Assembly: GCF_010015445.1 (NCBI RefSeq)
Contig: NC_053127.1
Span: 8,884,276 to 8,948,275 of the forward strand
Length of the DNA: 64,000 bases
From: Perca fluviatilis
Taxonomy: Eukaryota > Chordata > Actinopteri > Perciformes > Percidae
Direction of reading: 5' to 3'
Part shown: positions 1 through 29,910 of the stretch, in pieces
Layout: the number at the start of each line of letters is the position of its first letter
Numbering within the stretch: position 1 is the stretch's first letter
Position numbers and translations under genes: made by a program
Notes under the pieces: generated by a model
Seen by the model: the letters and a program-made list of their open reading frames with translations, nothing else
Told to the model about the DNA's origin: nothing
Database searches by the model: none

Positions 1-1269
1 CGGAGCAAACCTGCATGCCAGAGCCCAGCAGCTCTGCAGGGGGTCTATTGATGGGTAGTGGATGCAGAGGAACAAGCCACACTCACTGCAGAACATCAGA
101 TACAAGCATGAATAAAACATTCATGTTGCTCCTTTAATGAAGTCTCACCCATCGGGTGTGATGATGATGATGAAAAATTAATGCAGCTGCTGAAGAAGTT
201 GCTAACCAGCGGGGATGATTAGCAATTCTTTAAAAAGCCAGTGTTAGCGGACTGTTTGTTGGAGTTTGGAAACCCATAAAACCAGTAGAGAAACATTCCC
301 AGCATGATGTATGTTTTTTTTTTTTGTAAGTCCTGTTTGCGGGCAGATTTAAGATCAGCAGATTTCTTAAATTAAAAAAACAGAGATTCCATTTTGTTGA
401 CACAATTAATGCAAAGTTGTTGATTTAAGATGACTTGCTATATAAATATGGAATTAAAAAACAGTCAAGGACAAAACGGGAGCAGAAGTGTGTGTATTTG
501 ATCGAATCTTTACAAATGTGCCTCAAAGGGTTTTACAGTCTGATCTGATTGAAGAGTATTTCTGTAAGTTGACCTCTACAGTTGGATCTATCTCATGCAC
601 ACTTGGGCCCATGTGTCTGTCACCATTTCCATGGATGGAGCTATAGTAGCTACCCGGTTAGGTATGAGCACAACTCCAGACATATTTAAATCATTTGAAC
701 TGTGTGAAGTGTGTTTTTTCTCTGCAACTTAAACCACAGAAACTTTGCACTCGCATTTGCAAAAACAGGTGGTCTGTGCAGGCAGAAAAGTACAATACTC
801 CAAATGAGACAGACATGAACACCTGGCGCATGTGGGATTGTTTGGAGTCAGGAAATTACAAAACAGGTGCAAGTGCAAAAAAAATGAACTACAGCCCTCT
901 GAAAACTGATGTTTGCACAAAGCAAAGTGTTGTGAATGAAAGGCCAGTATCAGTCCCATACATGTCTAGTAGTCCTAACCTGAGTGAGTCCACCTCAACA
1001 GTGATCCTGGTGGGCTACGTGCGAGGTCCTGACCTGAAGCTGTGATTTGCTCTGCTGCATGAAAAGGGGGGGGGGGGCTCACTGATGCATAAAGAGGTGC
1101 CTTTGAGGAGATTTGCAGCACTTCCTTATCTCTATATGTGAAAGAATAAATCCTAGACCCTTCACTGTTACTGACTGTCACCCAGGGAACATGCTCATGG
1201 GAGATTTGTGCCAGATGCTGCCTCTGAAAGCACAGACAAGGAGCTCTCATCTCCACTGTAGGGGTGTGT

Positions 1270-1318
<49 letters not shown>

Positions 1319-2297
1319 TGGGTGGGTGTGGGTGGGTGTGGGTATGTGGGTGCGTGTGTGCTCTTTGATGTCAGGCGGTACACAGCGTCCCCCAGGTGTT
1401 CGACACCACACAGGGGTTGCGTATTGAGAAATCCTTCTCCCTGTCATCCACACTTACATGCTAGCTTTTTACACCCTCCACTCTCTGAGGGACCCTCAGT
1501 GTCCACGCACAACTTTTATTCAGAGATGTCCTGAAAAACTCTGAAACGCTGATCTGCTCTTACATTTTCTCACGAGTAGCTTCAAAAAAAGCTGATTTTC
1601 TTTCCCAGAATGTGGAGCATCTGCTTTTTTCTAATTTTCTTTGAACCTATCGTCATATTTTAGTATTCAAAGACCAGAAACCATGTTTTTTTTTTGTGGC
1701 TACAGCATTATATCAAAAGAAAATATTCCAAATGATTTTCTACTCAATCTCTCCAAACATCACCCTGACATGTTTAGTGGACATGAGGGTTTATAGTTAA
1801 TTTATTACCAGACTTTTTAATGTTCTTAAAAGAATTTGGTCTCATTTCATGGCTCACCAGGCATGTGTGGGATTAGGGTGAGTAAATGAGGCTGGTTTGT
1901 TCTGTCAGAGGTGATTTGGACTCTTATCAGTGTTGGAGCTGCAGATCTACTAGAGACTTAAGCTGACAGCCTTAATCAAATGGGAAAGCCGATAATGGTG
2001 ACCACTGTAGTTAGAGTCTGAGGGTATTGTCTCTATGTTAGGCAGATAATGAGCGACTGTATGCAGACGTTGTCCTGGAAGTATCCCCCTCATTGTGTCT
2101 GTTATTGTCTGATTTGCATTGTGAGAGTCTCTTTATTTGACTTGAATGAAAGGACAGAAAACTAATTTGTTCTCTCTCTTTATTCTCTTAATTCTGTCTC
2201 TATCCCGTCTAACATGCTCCATCTTCTCTATAAACCTACATAATAACCTAGATTATTACCAAATAAATGTTAAGACGTTACAGTAATCACTCTAAAC
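1..2297. other. Gene-free stretch left of MCAM
   Basis: No exon could be supported here. It may be 5' flank or the first intron of MCAM, because the first exon seen (8262) starts in mid-codon and needs an upstream signal-peptide exon. The reading frame at 695-1045 has no signal peptide and no family resemblance. The only clear structure is the TG-rich repeat at about 1263-1360. Confidence 0.5.
1263..1360. repeat. TG microsatellite with GGTG variants
   Basis: A (TG)n tract passes into TGGG/TGGGTG variants. It creates Cys/Val and Thr/His reading frames on both strands that are not genes. Confidence 0.9.
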
Positions 2298-2943
2298 TAG
2301 TGCTGTCAGTTAAACGCGTTAACGGCGTTAACGCAAACCCATTTTTAAAGTTTTTTTCACATGCTGTTGCAACAACTAGTACCGTTAGAAAAACTACAAC
2401 ACCACACCGGATCTAGCTAGACCGGAAACAAAACTAGAGACAACAGGCACGCCGCACACACTTGTTTGGGCTTGCGAGCCGGCCAAAGAGTAGTAGGTTA
2501 ATGTTACGTTTTGAGTGGATGGCGAGCCAGAGACATCGAAATGGATGCCAATAAGATTCTGAATAGAAAGTTTAAGTCTTGCCAAATGGTTCCATTGACA
2601 AGACCAAAGTGATGTGTGTGTTTTGTCGTTGTGAGCTGGCGTCCAGTCTGAAAGACCACTTGATGGCCGAGCACACAGCTGATGGCCGAGCACACAGCTG
2701 ATGGCCGAGCACACAGCTGATGCAAATTCTCCGCTCCCTCGTCAAAGCCAGGCGACAAAAGCACAAAGCAAGCCGATCCACTTTTCCATGTTGATAAGAG
2801 CATTAAAATGAGGAAAAAAATAAAGGGACAAAAAGAAATCAAGGGACATTTAGAATAGATAAAAATATGCGATTAATTGCGAGTTAACTATGACATTAAT
2901 GCGATTAATCACGATTAAATATTTTAATCGTTTGACAGCATTA
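2298..2943 (+). mobile_element. hAT-type transposon remnant with BED zinc-finger fragment
   Basis: The ends are TAGTGCTGTCA and TGACAGCATTA, inverted with one mismatch, and lie between perfect 8-bp duplications CTCTAAAC (2290-2297 and 2944-2951); 8 bp is the hAT hallmark. Inside, about 2610-2680 on the plus strand reads CVFC...LKDHLMAEH, the CxxC...HxxxxH pattern of the BED finger of hAT transposases. A 19-bp unit (GATGGCCGAGCACACAGCT) is repeated three times at 2663-2719 over the end of that finger. The rest of the transposase is missing, so the copy is non-autonomous. Confidence 0.85.
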
Positions 2944-3030
2944 CTCTAAACAAATGAGAGCATTCCCAATAATTTGTGGCAGCAGGTGAAATATCTGTCA
3001 CACAACCACCTGTTTTACTTTATCACATTT

Positions 3031-3211
3031 AAGTGCTCATATTATGCTTTTTGGCTTTTTCCCTTTCCTTTATTGTGTTGTGTATCTTTTTTGTGCATGT
3101 AATAGGTTTACAAAGTGAAAAAGCCCAAAGTCCACCCCAAAGGGACTTACCCTCTCCAACAGAAAACACTGTTCACAAACTGCTCTGTTGTAGCCCAGTC
3201 TTTACTTCCTT
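3031..3211 (+). mobile_element. Truncated AGTGCTCATA MITE (copy A)
   Basis: The left part of a MITE that occurs full length at 23953-24468 and 57234-57738. Shared landmarks are AGTGCTCATATTATGC, then a Pro-rich-like CCCAAAGTCC stretch and CAGAAAACACTGTTCAC. The copy stops where a tRNA-derived SINE follows directly, so it was probably broken by that insertion or a deletion. Confidence 0.75.
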
Positions 3212-3405
3212 TTTGTTTTTTTAGATTATCTTTTGGGCTTTTCCACATTTAAATTATAGGACAGCTAGATGAGAAAGGGGACAGAGACTGGGGAAGACAT
3301 GCAGGAAATCATAACAGGTTGGACTCGAACCCTGGACCTTCTGCATCGAGGCATGAACTCCTGCATATGTGCGCCCGCTCTACCAACTGAGCTACGCCAG
3401 ACACT
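3212..3405 (-). mobile_element. tRNA-derived SINE
   Basis: Read on the minus strand it begins with a tRNA-like head (GTAGCTCAGTTGGTAGAG, then GGGTTCGAGTCC, matching Pol III A and B boxes), followed by a body with GATTTCCTGCATGTC and GCTGTCC and a tail that ends in A-rich sequence. Related copies are at 5205, 19452, 30312 and 46611. It is not a tRNA gene: there is no acceptor stem or anticodon arm, and the body is conserved between copies. Confidence 0.85.
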
Positions 3406-3704
3406 CTTTCTCCTTTTATTTGTAACAAAAAGTTAGCATCCATTACACGAGAAGTGGCTTAATTACAGTGAAAAGTTGAAGTATCACCAAAGTTATAACA
3501 GTTGATCCGGAGAGACGTGAAAGTGTGTACCCAACTTCTTTGAATTTTATTTTTGTAGTCTTCAAGACATTTAACTCAAAACTACACCTAATGAGATCAT
3601 CAAAGTCATTATTGGCGTTTTTCCATTACATGGTACCTGCTCGACTCGCCTCGACTCTACTCAATTTTTGGGGTTTTCCATTGTGAAAAAAAGTCCCTGG
3701 TACC

Positions 3705-4219
3705 CAGTGGTGGAATGTAACGAAGTACAAATACTTTTGACTTTTACTTTGTTACATTTTGCAGCAATTATCTCTACTTTCCACTCCACTACATTTCTAC
3801 AACGTTCCGTTACATTTTTGTACATTTTCTGATCAGTTTTTCCCCCTGCCAAAACGTCTTGCTGACCGTCAGCAGCGGCTCCTACAGCGCCACGCCAAGA
3901 CCCGCCCTGTGCCCATGTGAAGCATCCGTTCACTTAGGGTTAATGTACAACCCGTATATTTATCTTGAAACATTCCCGGTCCTCCTCAGCTGTGAAGCCA
4001 TGTACTTGTTGTCCAAGCCCGTGTGTTCTCACTAGATAAATGTGTGCAGCATTCACTGTCCCGTGGGAAATAATGCAAAGTCGAGCTTCATGCAGATCAC
4101 CCAGATAACCAGAATTGTAAGTCAGAATGTAAACTGGGCCACAGATGGTAAGCACAATTAAATTAACCTAAAACTAACTTAATTAAAATGTCACAGCCCT
4201 AGGCATACTGTTTTTATCG

Positions 4220-4297
<78 letters not shown>

Positions 4298-4479
4298 GAA
4301 TATAGACATTAAGAGAATAAATCGTTTTACTTTTAATACTTAAAGTACATTTAAAATCAGGTACTTTTTACTTTTACTTAAGTAGGGTTGCTATTGTGGT
4401 ACTTTTACTAAAGTAAATATGTCTCTGGTTATTTGTACTTTTACGTAAGTACTGAGATTCAGTACTTCCTCCACCACTG
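3705..4479. mobile_element. Non-autonomous hAT (CAGTGGTGGA family), nested
   Basis: The ends are CAGTGGTGGA and TCCACCACTG. Perfect 8-bp duplications CTGGTACC lie at 3697-3704 and 4480-4487. The interior has repeated TACTTTTACTT motifs and an (ATT)n tract. A relative forms the outer layer of the nest at 60746-62804. Confidence 0.85.
4217..4297. repeat. (ATT)n microsatellite
   Basis: About 27 ATT units inside the hAT copy at 3705-4479. Confidence 0.95.
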
Positions 4480-5204
4480 CTGGTACCTGCCAACAGGTAC
4501 TTTTTTTTTTTTTCGTATCTCCTCCGTCGAGTTTCCAAGTGAGCTGAGGCGATACCAAAAGCTGACGTGAAAACCTGCAGACTCCTGATTGGTCAGAGAG
4601 AATCGTCACTAATCACTGCGTCGTCATTGCTAGTGACAGACGGGGGTGTCCTGAACAAACTTTTTAAATAGTTTAGCCAGCGGTGGTTTTTTGCTGCCTT
4701 CAGCTTCTTTTGAAACAAAATTTGACTTATGGCTTTGGCAACAGCTACATGCCGAGAATCAAAAACCACACACCTTCGACGTTCTGTGTGTGTGTCGCGT
4801 TAGGTCACGGTAGTTTCCTGCGGCGTCGCTATGACGACCAGCCACGCTCGCCTCACGCATGAGGCGGTACTAAATCTGCAATGAAAAAGGAGGACGGAGC
4901 ACCGCGGTCGAGCCGAGCTGTTACTAGCAGTGGGTGAGCGCCATTAGATACAGAACCACCCGTCTCACAACCACCAATGTCTGTACACAACACAGATATA
5001 TTTCACAGGTTAAGAGAACTCATTGACCTGATGCTGACTTTCTGACCAAACAGTGACATCTCTTGAGCCATGGCATGGCTAAAAATACCAAGTACTGAAA
5101 GCTGACATTACTTTTTTATTCACTTCAGTAAATTCAATCAAGATTTTTGCCAGTTCCAGGTTTTTTTGGGCAAAGTTCTTTTACAGCTGCTTGTGTTCAG
5201 ACAT

Positions 5205-5385
5205 CAACATTTTTTATTTTTTAGATTATTTTTTTGGGGCTTTTCCATTTATTGTGTAGAGACAGTGGATAGACATGAAAGGGGGAGAGAGAGATGGGGG
5301 ACGACACGCAGCAAAGGGCAGCAGGTCGAATTGGAACCCGCGCCACTGTAGAGCGCTCTTACTGGGTGAGCTAGAGGCCGTCCCA
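5205..5385 (-). mobile_element. tRNA-derived SINE
   Basis: Minus-strand head CTCTAGCTCACCCAGTAAGAG, then GGGTTCCAATTCGACC and a CTGCCCTTTGCTGCGTGTC body, with an AT-rich tail near 5210. Same family as 3212-3405, more diverged in the head. Confidence 0.75.
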
Positions 5386-5569
5386 AGACATCAAAATTTA
5401 ACATGAGAGAACTTTGGCTTCAAATGAACAAAGGTATTTTTCCAGAAAACGTATCTATATTCCTTGATGCAAGGTATAAAATGAGTTATAAGGAAAAAAG
5501 GGGAAGTTCTCTGCGCTTCTGCAGACCACAACAATCCGGTGAAACCAAGGCAGGACACAACAGCATAAA

Positions 5570-5788
5570 TTAGCAAAAATTGCCGGTGCAACACCGATGT
5601 CCTCTTACTTGATGGTTTTATTTCTTAAGGTGCATAACAGTGACTAACGTTTCGATGTAAAGTTACATCTTCAAGGACTCTGATGAAGATGTAACTTTAC
5701 ATCGAAACGTTAGTCACTGTTATGCACCTTAAGAAATAGAACCATCAAGTAAGAGGACATCGGTGTTGCAGCGGCAATATTTTGCTAA
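5570..5788. repeat. Near-perfect 219-bp inverted repeat (hairpin)
   Basis: Two arms of about 104 bp face each other around a loop of about 10 bp near 5680. Arm landmarks are CACCGATGTCCTCTTACTTG, AACGTTTCGATGTAAAG and ACATCTTCA, followed by their reverse complements. Only a few mismatches separate the arms (for example TTATT against AATAG). No target duplication was identified. Confidence 0.9.
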
Positions 5789-6612
5789 TAAAATGAGTTA
5801 TGTTGGCGAACGATTTCTCAGCCCTGCTGTGACAACTGGCAGGATGGCAGCACTGAAATCTGAATAACAAAGGAGAAAAAACAATGGAGAGCATTCAAAC
5901 ATTGGCATTAACCATACCATGGAAGTGACTCCAGCATCATTTTAATTAATTGCAGTTATACTGTAATTTTAACAATGACATAATGAGTAAATAATAGATA
6001 ATGTCGCTGCAGCATTTTGTGAAGAAATCAACCTCTAGTGGAGAGGTTAATCTGCCGTTTGTAATGGAACCGTTTGTTGTTGAACTGTGAAAGTCTCCCC
6101 CTGCTCCCTTCTGTTGCTCATCCCTCCGACAGGCCAGTCATTGGGGGTCTTGTTGTCCAGTCACAGGCCTGATCCTGTCAACACATCCAAATATTCTGGA
6201 GTAGTTTTTTTTTTTCTGAATGAATTAGCTCTATCATCCAGACACAGACAGCAGACAGCCACAAATGTATGCACACACACACACACACACACAACGCAGG
6301 CAGAAGTTTTTGTTGTCAGGATCCATAGATCATGGCTCATGTGTGCTTGTGCTTTAGTCCATGCAGCATAAAGTCACAACAGGAACAGATAAGACCGGTC
6401 CCAGGTTGGCTATTGAAGCCAAATCCCCAGCAACCCCCCAGTGCTAATCGGATTAGCTGAAAAGTTACCAGCACGGCCCCAAAGAGACGCAACATTTTTT
6501 ACACTGACTTCTGTGACATATTTTGCTCTCCAGCCTCCATAAGCTGCTTCTTCTCTCAAAGCTGCCTCACATCATCTTTGTCACAGTAAACAAGTTCAAT
6601 GTTTTTAGCCTT

Positions 6613-6624
6613 TGGTGTGTGTGG

Positions 6625-6716
<92 letters not shown>
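6613..6716. repeat. (GT)n microsatellite
   Basis: About 50 GT dinucleotides after a GTGTGGGG lead-in. The Cys/Val and Thr/His frames across it are not genes. Confidence 0.95.
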
Positions 6717-6717
<1 letters not shown>

Positions 6718-7524
6718 GGGAAATCTGGTCCACCCAGGTGGGGGAACAATGGCGTGCCAGTTGTCTTAAAGGAATGGTTGGCTGAGCATAGGCCCGGGCA
6801 GAGGAGGGAGGGACAGAAAAAAAAAAAAAGAGTTGTGAAAATGATTGGTGCGGAGGTTGGGGTGAGACAGGGTGGTGATGGGGGGGAGTAGCTGGCTGAA
6901 TGGGGGCAGCAGGGTGGCAACTGGACTCTTAAAGCTCTTTTCATGCTTGGTCTGTTTCAACCAACGCTGACAACACATACTAGGACACTGAGGTCTAGCC
7001 CTTGTTAATCGTTTTTCATTTATTTTTGAAAACAATTAACTTAAAAAAAAACCCGGGGATGTCTCTGGTTGTTTTGCCCCTCAGTATCTGGTTACACCAA
7101 ATGTACAGTATGTTTTTCTTCATAATACAGCTGCACAGTGAACCTAAAATTTGGCCTGCATTATATCTGTAAACACAAGAAATCATATGAATAGCTCTGC
7201 TCTACCTTTCAACATGCAAACAGTTGCCCTTTAAGTACAATTTTGTTGTACTTTACGATTATAAGTTGAGATACTTTACTAGTTAGTATAATAATAGTAT
7301 TTCCATTATCTGGTCGGTTTATACGTCTACTCCTCTGCATTTCGGAGGAAAATAAGTGTACTTTTTACTCCAGTTCATTTATCGGACAACTGGAATATAC
7401 AGTAGTTATCAAAATCATAAGAAATGTGACAAGATAGGTTTCAGGACAACAAGATAGAATTTTGAGTGAATAACCCCACCATTTGTTTTACCTCCACTGC
7501 TTGCTTATCAATATGATCATCTCT

Positions 7525-7675
7525 CTTCAAACGTCTTAATCGGAAAATGCTTAATTCGGAAAAAGGCCTTATTTGGAATATCCAACCGGAATATGCTGTT
7601 TACATGACCTGTATCATGTATATTAATATTGTCATATTCAGAATAATAGTGAAATGTTGGTGTGCATGTGAACGT
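7525..7675. mobile_element. Fragment of GTTTACATG MITE family
   Basis: Motifs such as CTTAATTCGGAAAAAGGCC, GTTTACATGACCTGTAT and GTGCATGTGAACG match the interior and ends of the element at 36327-36915, in opposite order. A partial copy only. Confidence 0.55.
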
Positions 7676-8261
7676 ACTCCGTGTAAGGAGGGGAGGGAGA
7701 GTATCCTTTCCCATCTTGCACGGCAACTCCAAACCAGATTAAACTAAGAAAATAGACTTGTTCTTCTTTGTCACTGTTGTGAGCTGCCCTCTCTATAACA
7801 GCAGCCAAGTCCAAAATGGCTGAAAAAGCACTTGGCTCTCTGAGTCAACAGCCCAGTGTCAAACTGTCTGGCCTTCCCTTGCCTACATTCCCCCAATGAT
7901 GCCTAGGGAACTGGTTTTCTGGCCAAGATGTGGTTTTGTGGCTACAGTCAGCCAGGCAGAAGGGAGATGAAAATTATGCCATGTGGACAAGAAGTCTTTT
8001 CTTCTTTGTTCTGCTAACATGGCAGACTGGCTCCAGGTTGGCTTTGGACGACAGTTCAGTCATCTGCCAAACACAATGCAGTTTAGAATTACATTAGGGT
8101 TGAGGGTCAAAATTAGATTTAAAGGAGTCACACGATCACAATGAAATGCCATTTCTTTTATTTTTTGTATGGCTTTAAATGGTTCATGGATAATATGGGA
8201 CCAGTACACATTGCCTGCACAAAGCATGATGTTGATTTATGTGCATTTCTGTGTTTTTCAG

Positions 8262-26021
<17,760 letters not shown>

Positions 26022-26189
26022 AGTCCCTGACGGTTCAGCAGCAGGGAGGACACATGAAGCCAGCAGTCCGTCAGCGTGACCTGAGACCTGCAGGGTAACC
26101 CCACCTCACAGTCCGGACATTCCCCCATCATGCTTTGTTCTCAGCAGTATTTAGTAGATTCACACAGGAACACACCACCACATACCTGC

Positions 26190-26293
<104 letters not shown>

Positions 26294-27230
26294 TACAGGT
26301 ATGTATGTACTCGTGTGTATTTTCCTTTTGAATGAATGTTTGCCACCCTGACATTCAGTTCCTCCGTTTGTTTTGTACCGTTTCCTTAAAACTGTTCAGC
26401 GTGTGTACGATGGTGTCTCGTGTTGCATCATCCAACTTTTTTTTTTCTTTTTTTTTTAATGAAAGTGTATATATTATATATATTTTGTTATTTAAGATAT
26501 TTTGGCACTGCGATTTTCAACTGGCGTTAGCGTCTGGGTCATGTGCATGTTGATCCGTGTTCATGGTGTCCAGGCGAGTTTTTGGGACGGGAAATGATGT
26601 CAGAGACCAAACGCTTTACTGTTGGTTCACAGTCACAGAGAGAAGGCTTGTCAGTGTGTTTCCTTCACTTTGATTTGTTTTGATTGACACCAGTATTTGC
26701 AGAAGTCGATTTTGAAATGTAACCAAAAAATGAGGAATACTGAGGCGTTTCCCCGATGATGGGATGTCTTGTTCGGGTGGGAAAACGAGACGCTAAAGCT
26801 TGAGACGCAGAGTAATCCCAACATCTATAAAAGCTGTCAGTCAGACACACTGGCAGCCTTCTTTTGCAAACTGCTGTCAAGCCTTTGTACCGTTTGTAAA
26901 TAAGTGGTAGTGTACAGATCTGCTAGTGGTGGCCTTGGACTGTTACTGAAGGCGAAAGGGCCAAAGGTTAGTTGGTTAGCTGATGTGCTGTGCCTGTTTT
27001 TGAGAATGCATCATACACTGAATTAGGTTTTTTCTTTGGTTTGCTCTGTGTGTTTTCTTTGTTTCAACTGAGAGCTCGTTGGGCCTGAAGAAAGGTTCCA
27101 GTGTTTGTGCATGTTTGACGTGTTTACTACAGACGACCCATACAGTACTGCTGACCGCTGTGCAAAGCAGGCTGCTTTTTTTTTACCTTCTAGGCAGCCA
27201 TACGTTTCAGTTTGTTTCTGTACAGTTTGA

Positions 27231-28273
27231 TACGGTGGCCGACAAGGGGCAAACGCACTGCAACTTAATAAAACGCATGCACGTTAACAAAACGTCTTCA
27301 TTAATTTGACAACGCATGTGCAGCATTTAGCAAACGCGCTGCAAATACACACATCACAACCAAATACACAAACGCGCTGCAAATACACACATCACAACCA
27401 AATACACAAACGCGCTGCAAATACACACATCACAACCAAATACACAAACGCGCTGCAAATACACACATCACAACCAAATACACAAACGCGCTGCAAATAC
27501 ACACATCACAACCAAATACACAAACGCGCTGCAAATACACACATCACAACCAAATACACAAATGCGCTGCAAATACACACATCACAACCAAATACACAAA
27601 CGCGCTGCAAATACAGAAGCGATGCAAAATTAAAAGAACACAATCCCTGAAAAAAAATGCAACAACAAAAAAACGCTGCATCCAGATTACACAACGGAAG
27701 TTCTCCAGGCCTCTAGGGGGGAGCGCTAAGTGGAACAGCTGGATTTTCGACCCCACGGGGAGAGAGCGCTCTGGCTTTTTATTACCACGAGTTTATGGAC
27801 ACGTCTCTGCTGATTGGGTATCACCTGTGACCTGAGCCAATAAACGAGAGACACGCCCACCAAACGAGAGAAAACATAGACTTAATATTTACAGTCTATG
27901 ATCTCAAAGAAGTTGCACACCGTTCACAACGGTGCACACCGTTCAGAGATTGAACGTGCCCTGGCACACTCTCTCTCTCTCTCTCCCTCCCTCTCTCCCC
28001 GTGGGGTCAAAAATCCAGCTGTTCCACTTAGCGCTCCCCCTAGAGGCCTGGAGAACTTCCGTTGTGTAATCTGGATGCAGCAGGTTTTTTTGTTGCATTT
28101 GTTTTCGGGGATTGTGTTCTTTTCTTTTTGCATCGTTTGTGTATTTGCAGCGCGTTTGTGTATTTGGTTGTGTTGTGTGTATTTGCATGTGTTGTCAAAT
28201 GAATGAAGATGTTTTCTTAACTTGCGTGTGTGTCATTGAGTTGCAGTGCGTTTGGCCCCTGTCGGCCACCGTA
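27231..28273. mobile_element. 1.04-kb foldback element (ACGGTGGCCGACA ends)
   Basis: The ends TACGGTGGCCGACAAGGGGC and GCCCCTGTCGGCCACCGTA are inverted. The next stretches (AAACGCACTGCAACT; the block with GTTCTCCAGGCCTCTAG) are also inverted, so most of the element folds on itself around a spacer at about 27765-27980. Flanks AGTTTGAT and AGTTTGAG agree in 7 of 8 bases, suggesting a hAT-type duplication. No transposase is seen. Confidence 0.85.
27331..27615. repeat. 38-bp minisatellite, about 7.5 copies
   Basis: The unit starts AACGCGCTGCAAATACACAC and repeats every 38 bp from 27333 to 27599, almost without variation (one ATGCGC variant). The opposite arm of the foldback element (28130-28190) carries about one unit, so the expansion arose within one arm. 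Confidence 0.95.
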
Positions 28274-29904
28274 GTTTGAGAATCAACTGGCAGACACTTC
28301 CAACTTGTTTGACGCAGATACTCCCATCACAGGGAACATTTGGTTTCCCGTTCAAAATTACAATAGTTCCCCATCCATGGTAACGTCTGCTCGGCATTAC
28401 TCCTAAAACCATCATGAATGTTTAAGAACAGAACAAGTAGACCGAGATGTTCTTCTCTGTGATGAACACTCAACTCCACCAAGTTTCAAGGTGTTTCTTG
28501 TTATTTTGGTTTTAAATACGTGAAGTGAATGTAAAATCGTGGCAGTGAAAGGGAGACACACATGTAATGTCTATCTGCAGCTCTTCCCAGTTTGTCATGT
28601 ATTATCACGACATTCAAGTCACAGAGCTAAGGAAAAGAAATCTCTGACAATCTTTGAAAAACCTCATTGTTGTTTTGAAGGTGTTTCCAGAATCCTTAAA
28701 GTCTCTTCTAACCATCTCCATCGAGTCATATTCTAAGATGCAGCTGTGTTTCCTAAAACTGCAGGCGGATATCACTTTGCTCTTTTTATTGTGCATGAAA
28801 ATACTGATTAATTAAAAAAAAACTGTAAATATTGTGATATTCCCGAATCCAAACAAGGCCGGCAGTATTCCTCATCCTTTATTTTGTCTTTATTCTTCTT
28901 TTCTATTATTCTTGAATCCCCATTAGTTTCCACAAAGAGGCCGCTACTCTTTCTGGTGTCCACACAAAAGCAACAATTTAAAATAACTCGACAACATAAG
29001 GTAGACAATAAGAACTTACAGTGAAAACAAACCACTAGACAGCACTAACTAAAAATTAAACATCGAAGTAAGATTATTTTGCATTTACCATCTATTCTAT
29101 ATTTTTATTTCTTGCGTCGTACACCGTGACCAAGGCACAGTGTCATTGTCGGGCACCATTGTGCAGCAGATGGATTTTATTACTTATTCAGACGTGTGAA
29201 AGAGTCTTTAAAAGTTCTGGAAATGCCTTCAGAACAGAGGTACGTGTTTTTAGAAGATTGTCAGGGATTTATTCTTCAGCAAAAAACGATATTTGAATGT
29301 AATGATAATAGATGAGCGGCACAAACTGGAGCTAATCTACACGATGCTTTTGTAAAAGCCAGTCGGTACATTTGTATAAGTCTGCTGAAACATGCATCAA
29401 CACTGGTATGCTCCTTTACGGCCCCTGTTGTGAATATATGATGTACTGATTGCTCACTGTGTGTGTAGGTTATTGTGAAAAGAGACATTTTTGCCCAGAT
29501 GACTTGCAACATTAACAAAGTAGTGATATGTTCTGTTCTGTTGTTTTTTTTTCCACTGAGTTGAGATGTTGAAGTTGTAGAAATATCCAGGTACGGGACG
29601 TTCTCAGGCAGGAGGTGTCCTCGTGTGCGGTGCGATGAGGTCTTTATATGACGGTTTAGAGAAGCTGCACAAAGCCATAACACCAACCGTCTGCCGTCTG
29701 CAGCCAAACATTTCTGATTTGATCCGTAAATCTTTAAATACGACATTTTGTGTTTTATCGTTCTGGAATTTTCACCAGTGGGAAAACAAGTTTGAAACTG
29801 AACATGTGTGTAAATTAAGTACTGTACATGTGATTCTTTGATGCCTGTGTTTTTTTTTTTTCTTCCTTTTTTTTTAAAATATTTTTTGCAAGAAAATAAT
29901 GCCA

Positions 29905-29910
29905 AATAAA
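29905..29910 (+). terminator. Poly(A) signal, probable end of MCAM
   Basis: AATAAA followed by AATGTTTCATTATAAGAGAG. It is the last plausible plus-strand signal before the CBL tail region. The assignment to MCAM is inferred from position only. Confidence 0.5.

Larger units (their letters stand above)
3612..4942. mobile_element. Older repeat split by a hAT insertion
   Basis: The left piece (3612-3704, with TACCTGCTCGACTCGCCTCG) and the right piece (4480-4942, with GGTACCTGCCAACAGGTAC and GGTCGAGCCGAGCTG) look like two halves of one palindromic element. They share CTGGTACC at the break, which is the target duplication of the element inside. The outer limits are approximate. Confidence 0.55.

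Noticed and set aside
695..1045. 116-residue frame as a possible MCAM first exon
   Set aside because: No signal peptide, no donor in the needed phase and no family resemblance.
1263..1453. Open frames of Cys-Val or Thr-His repeats here and at 6613, 13711, 18747, 26193, 32023, 60176 and 63698
   Set aside because: They are translations of TG/CA microsatellites, open on several frames of both strands.
3212..3405. tRNA gene (GTAGCTCAGTTGGTAGAG...)
   Set aside because: It shares a non-tRNA body with four other copies, two of which have target duplications; it is a SINE head.
8141..8261. In-frame Met upstream of MCAM exon 2
   Set aside because: A good acceptor (TTTTTCAG) lies at 8261 and the upstream residues do not form a signal peptide; the frame is intron read-through.
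27306..27650. Reading frame with regular HTSQPNTQ-type repeats, and a CRISPR-like look of the 38-bp repeat
   Set aside because: The repeats are contiguous with no spacers, in an animal genome, so this is a minisatellite; the frame is its translation.
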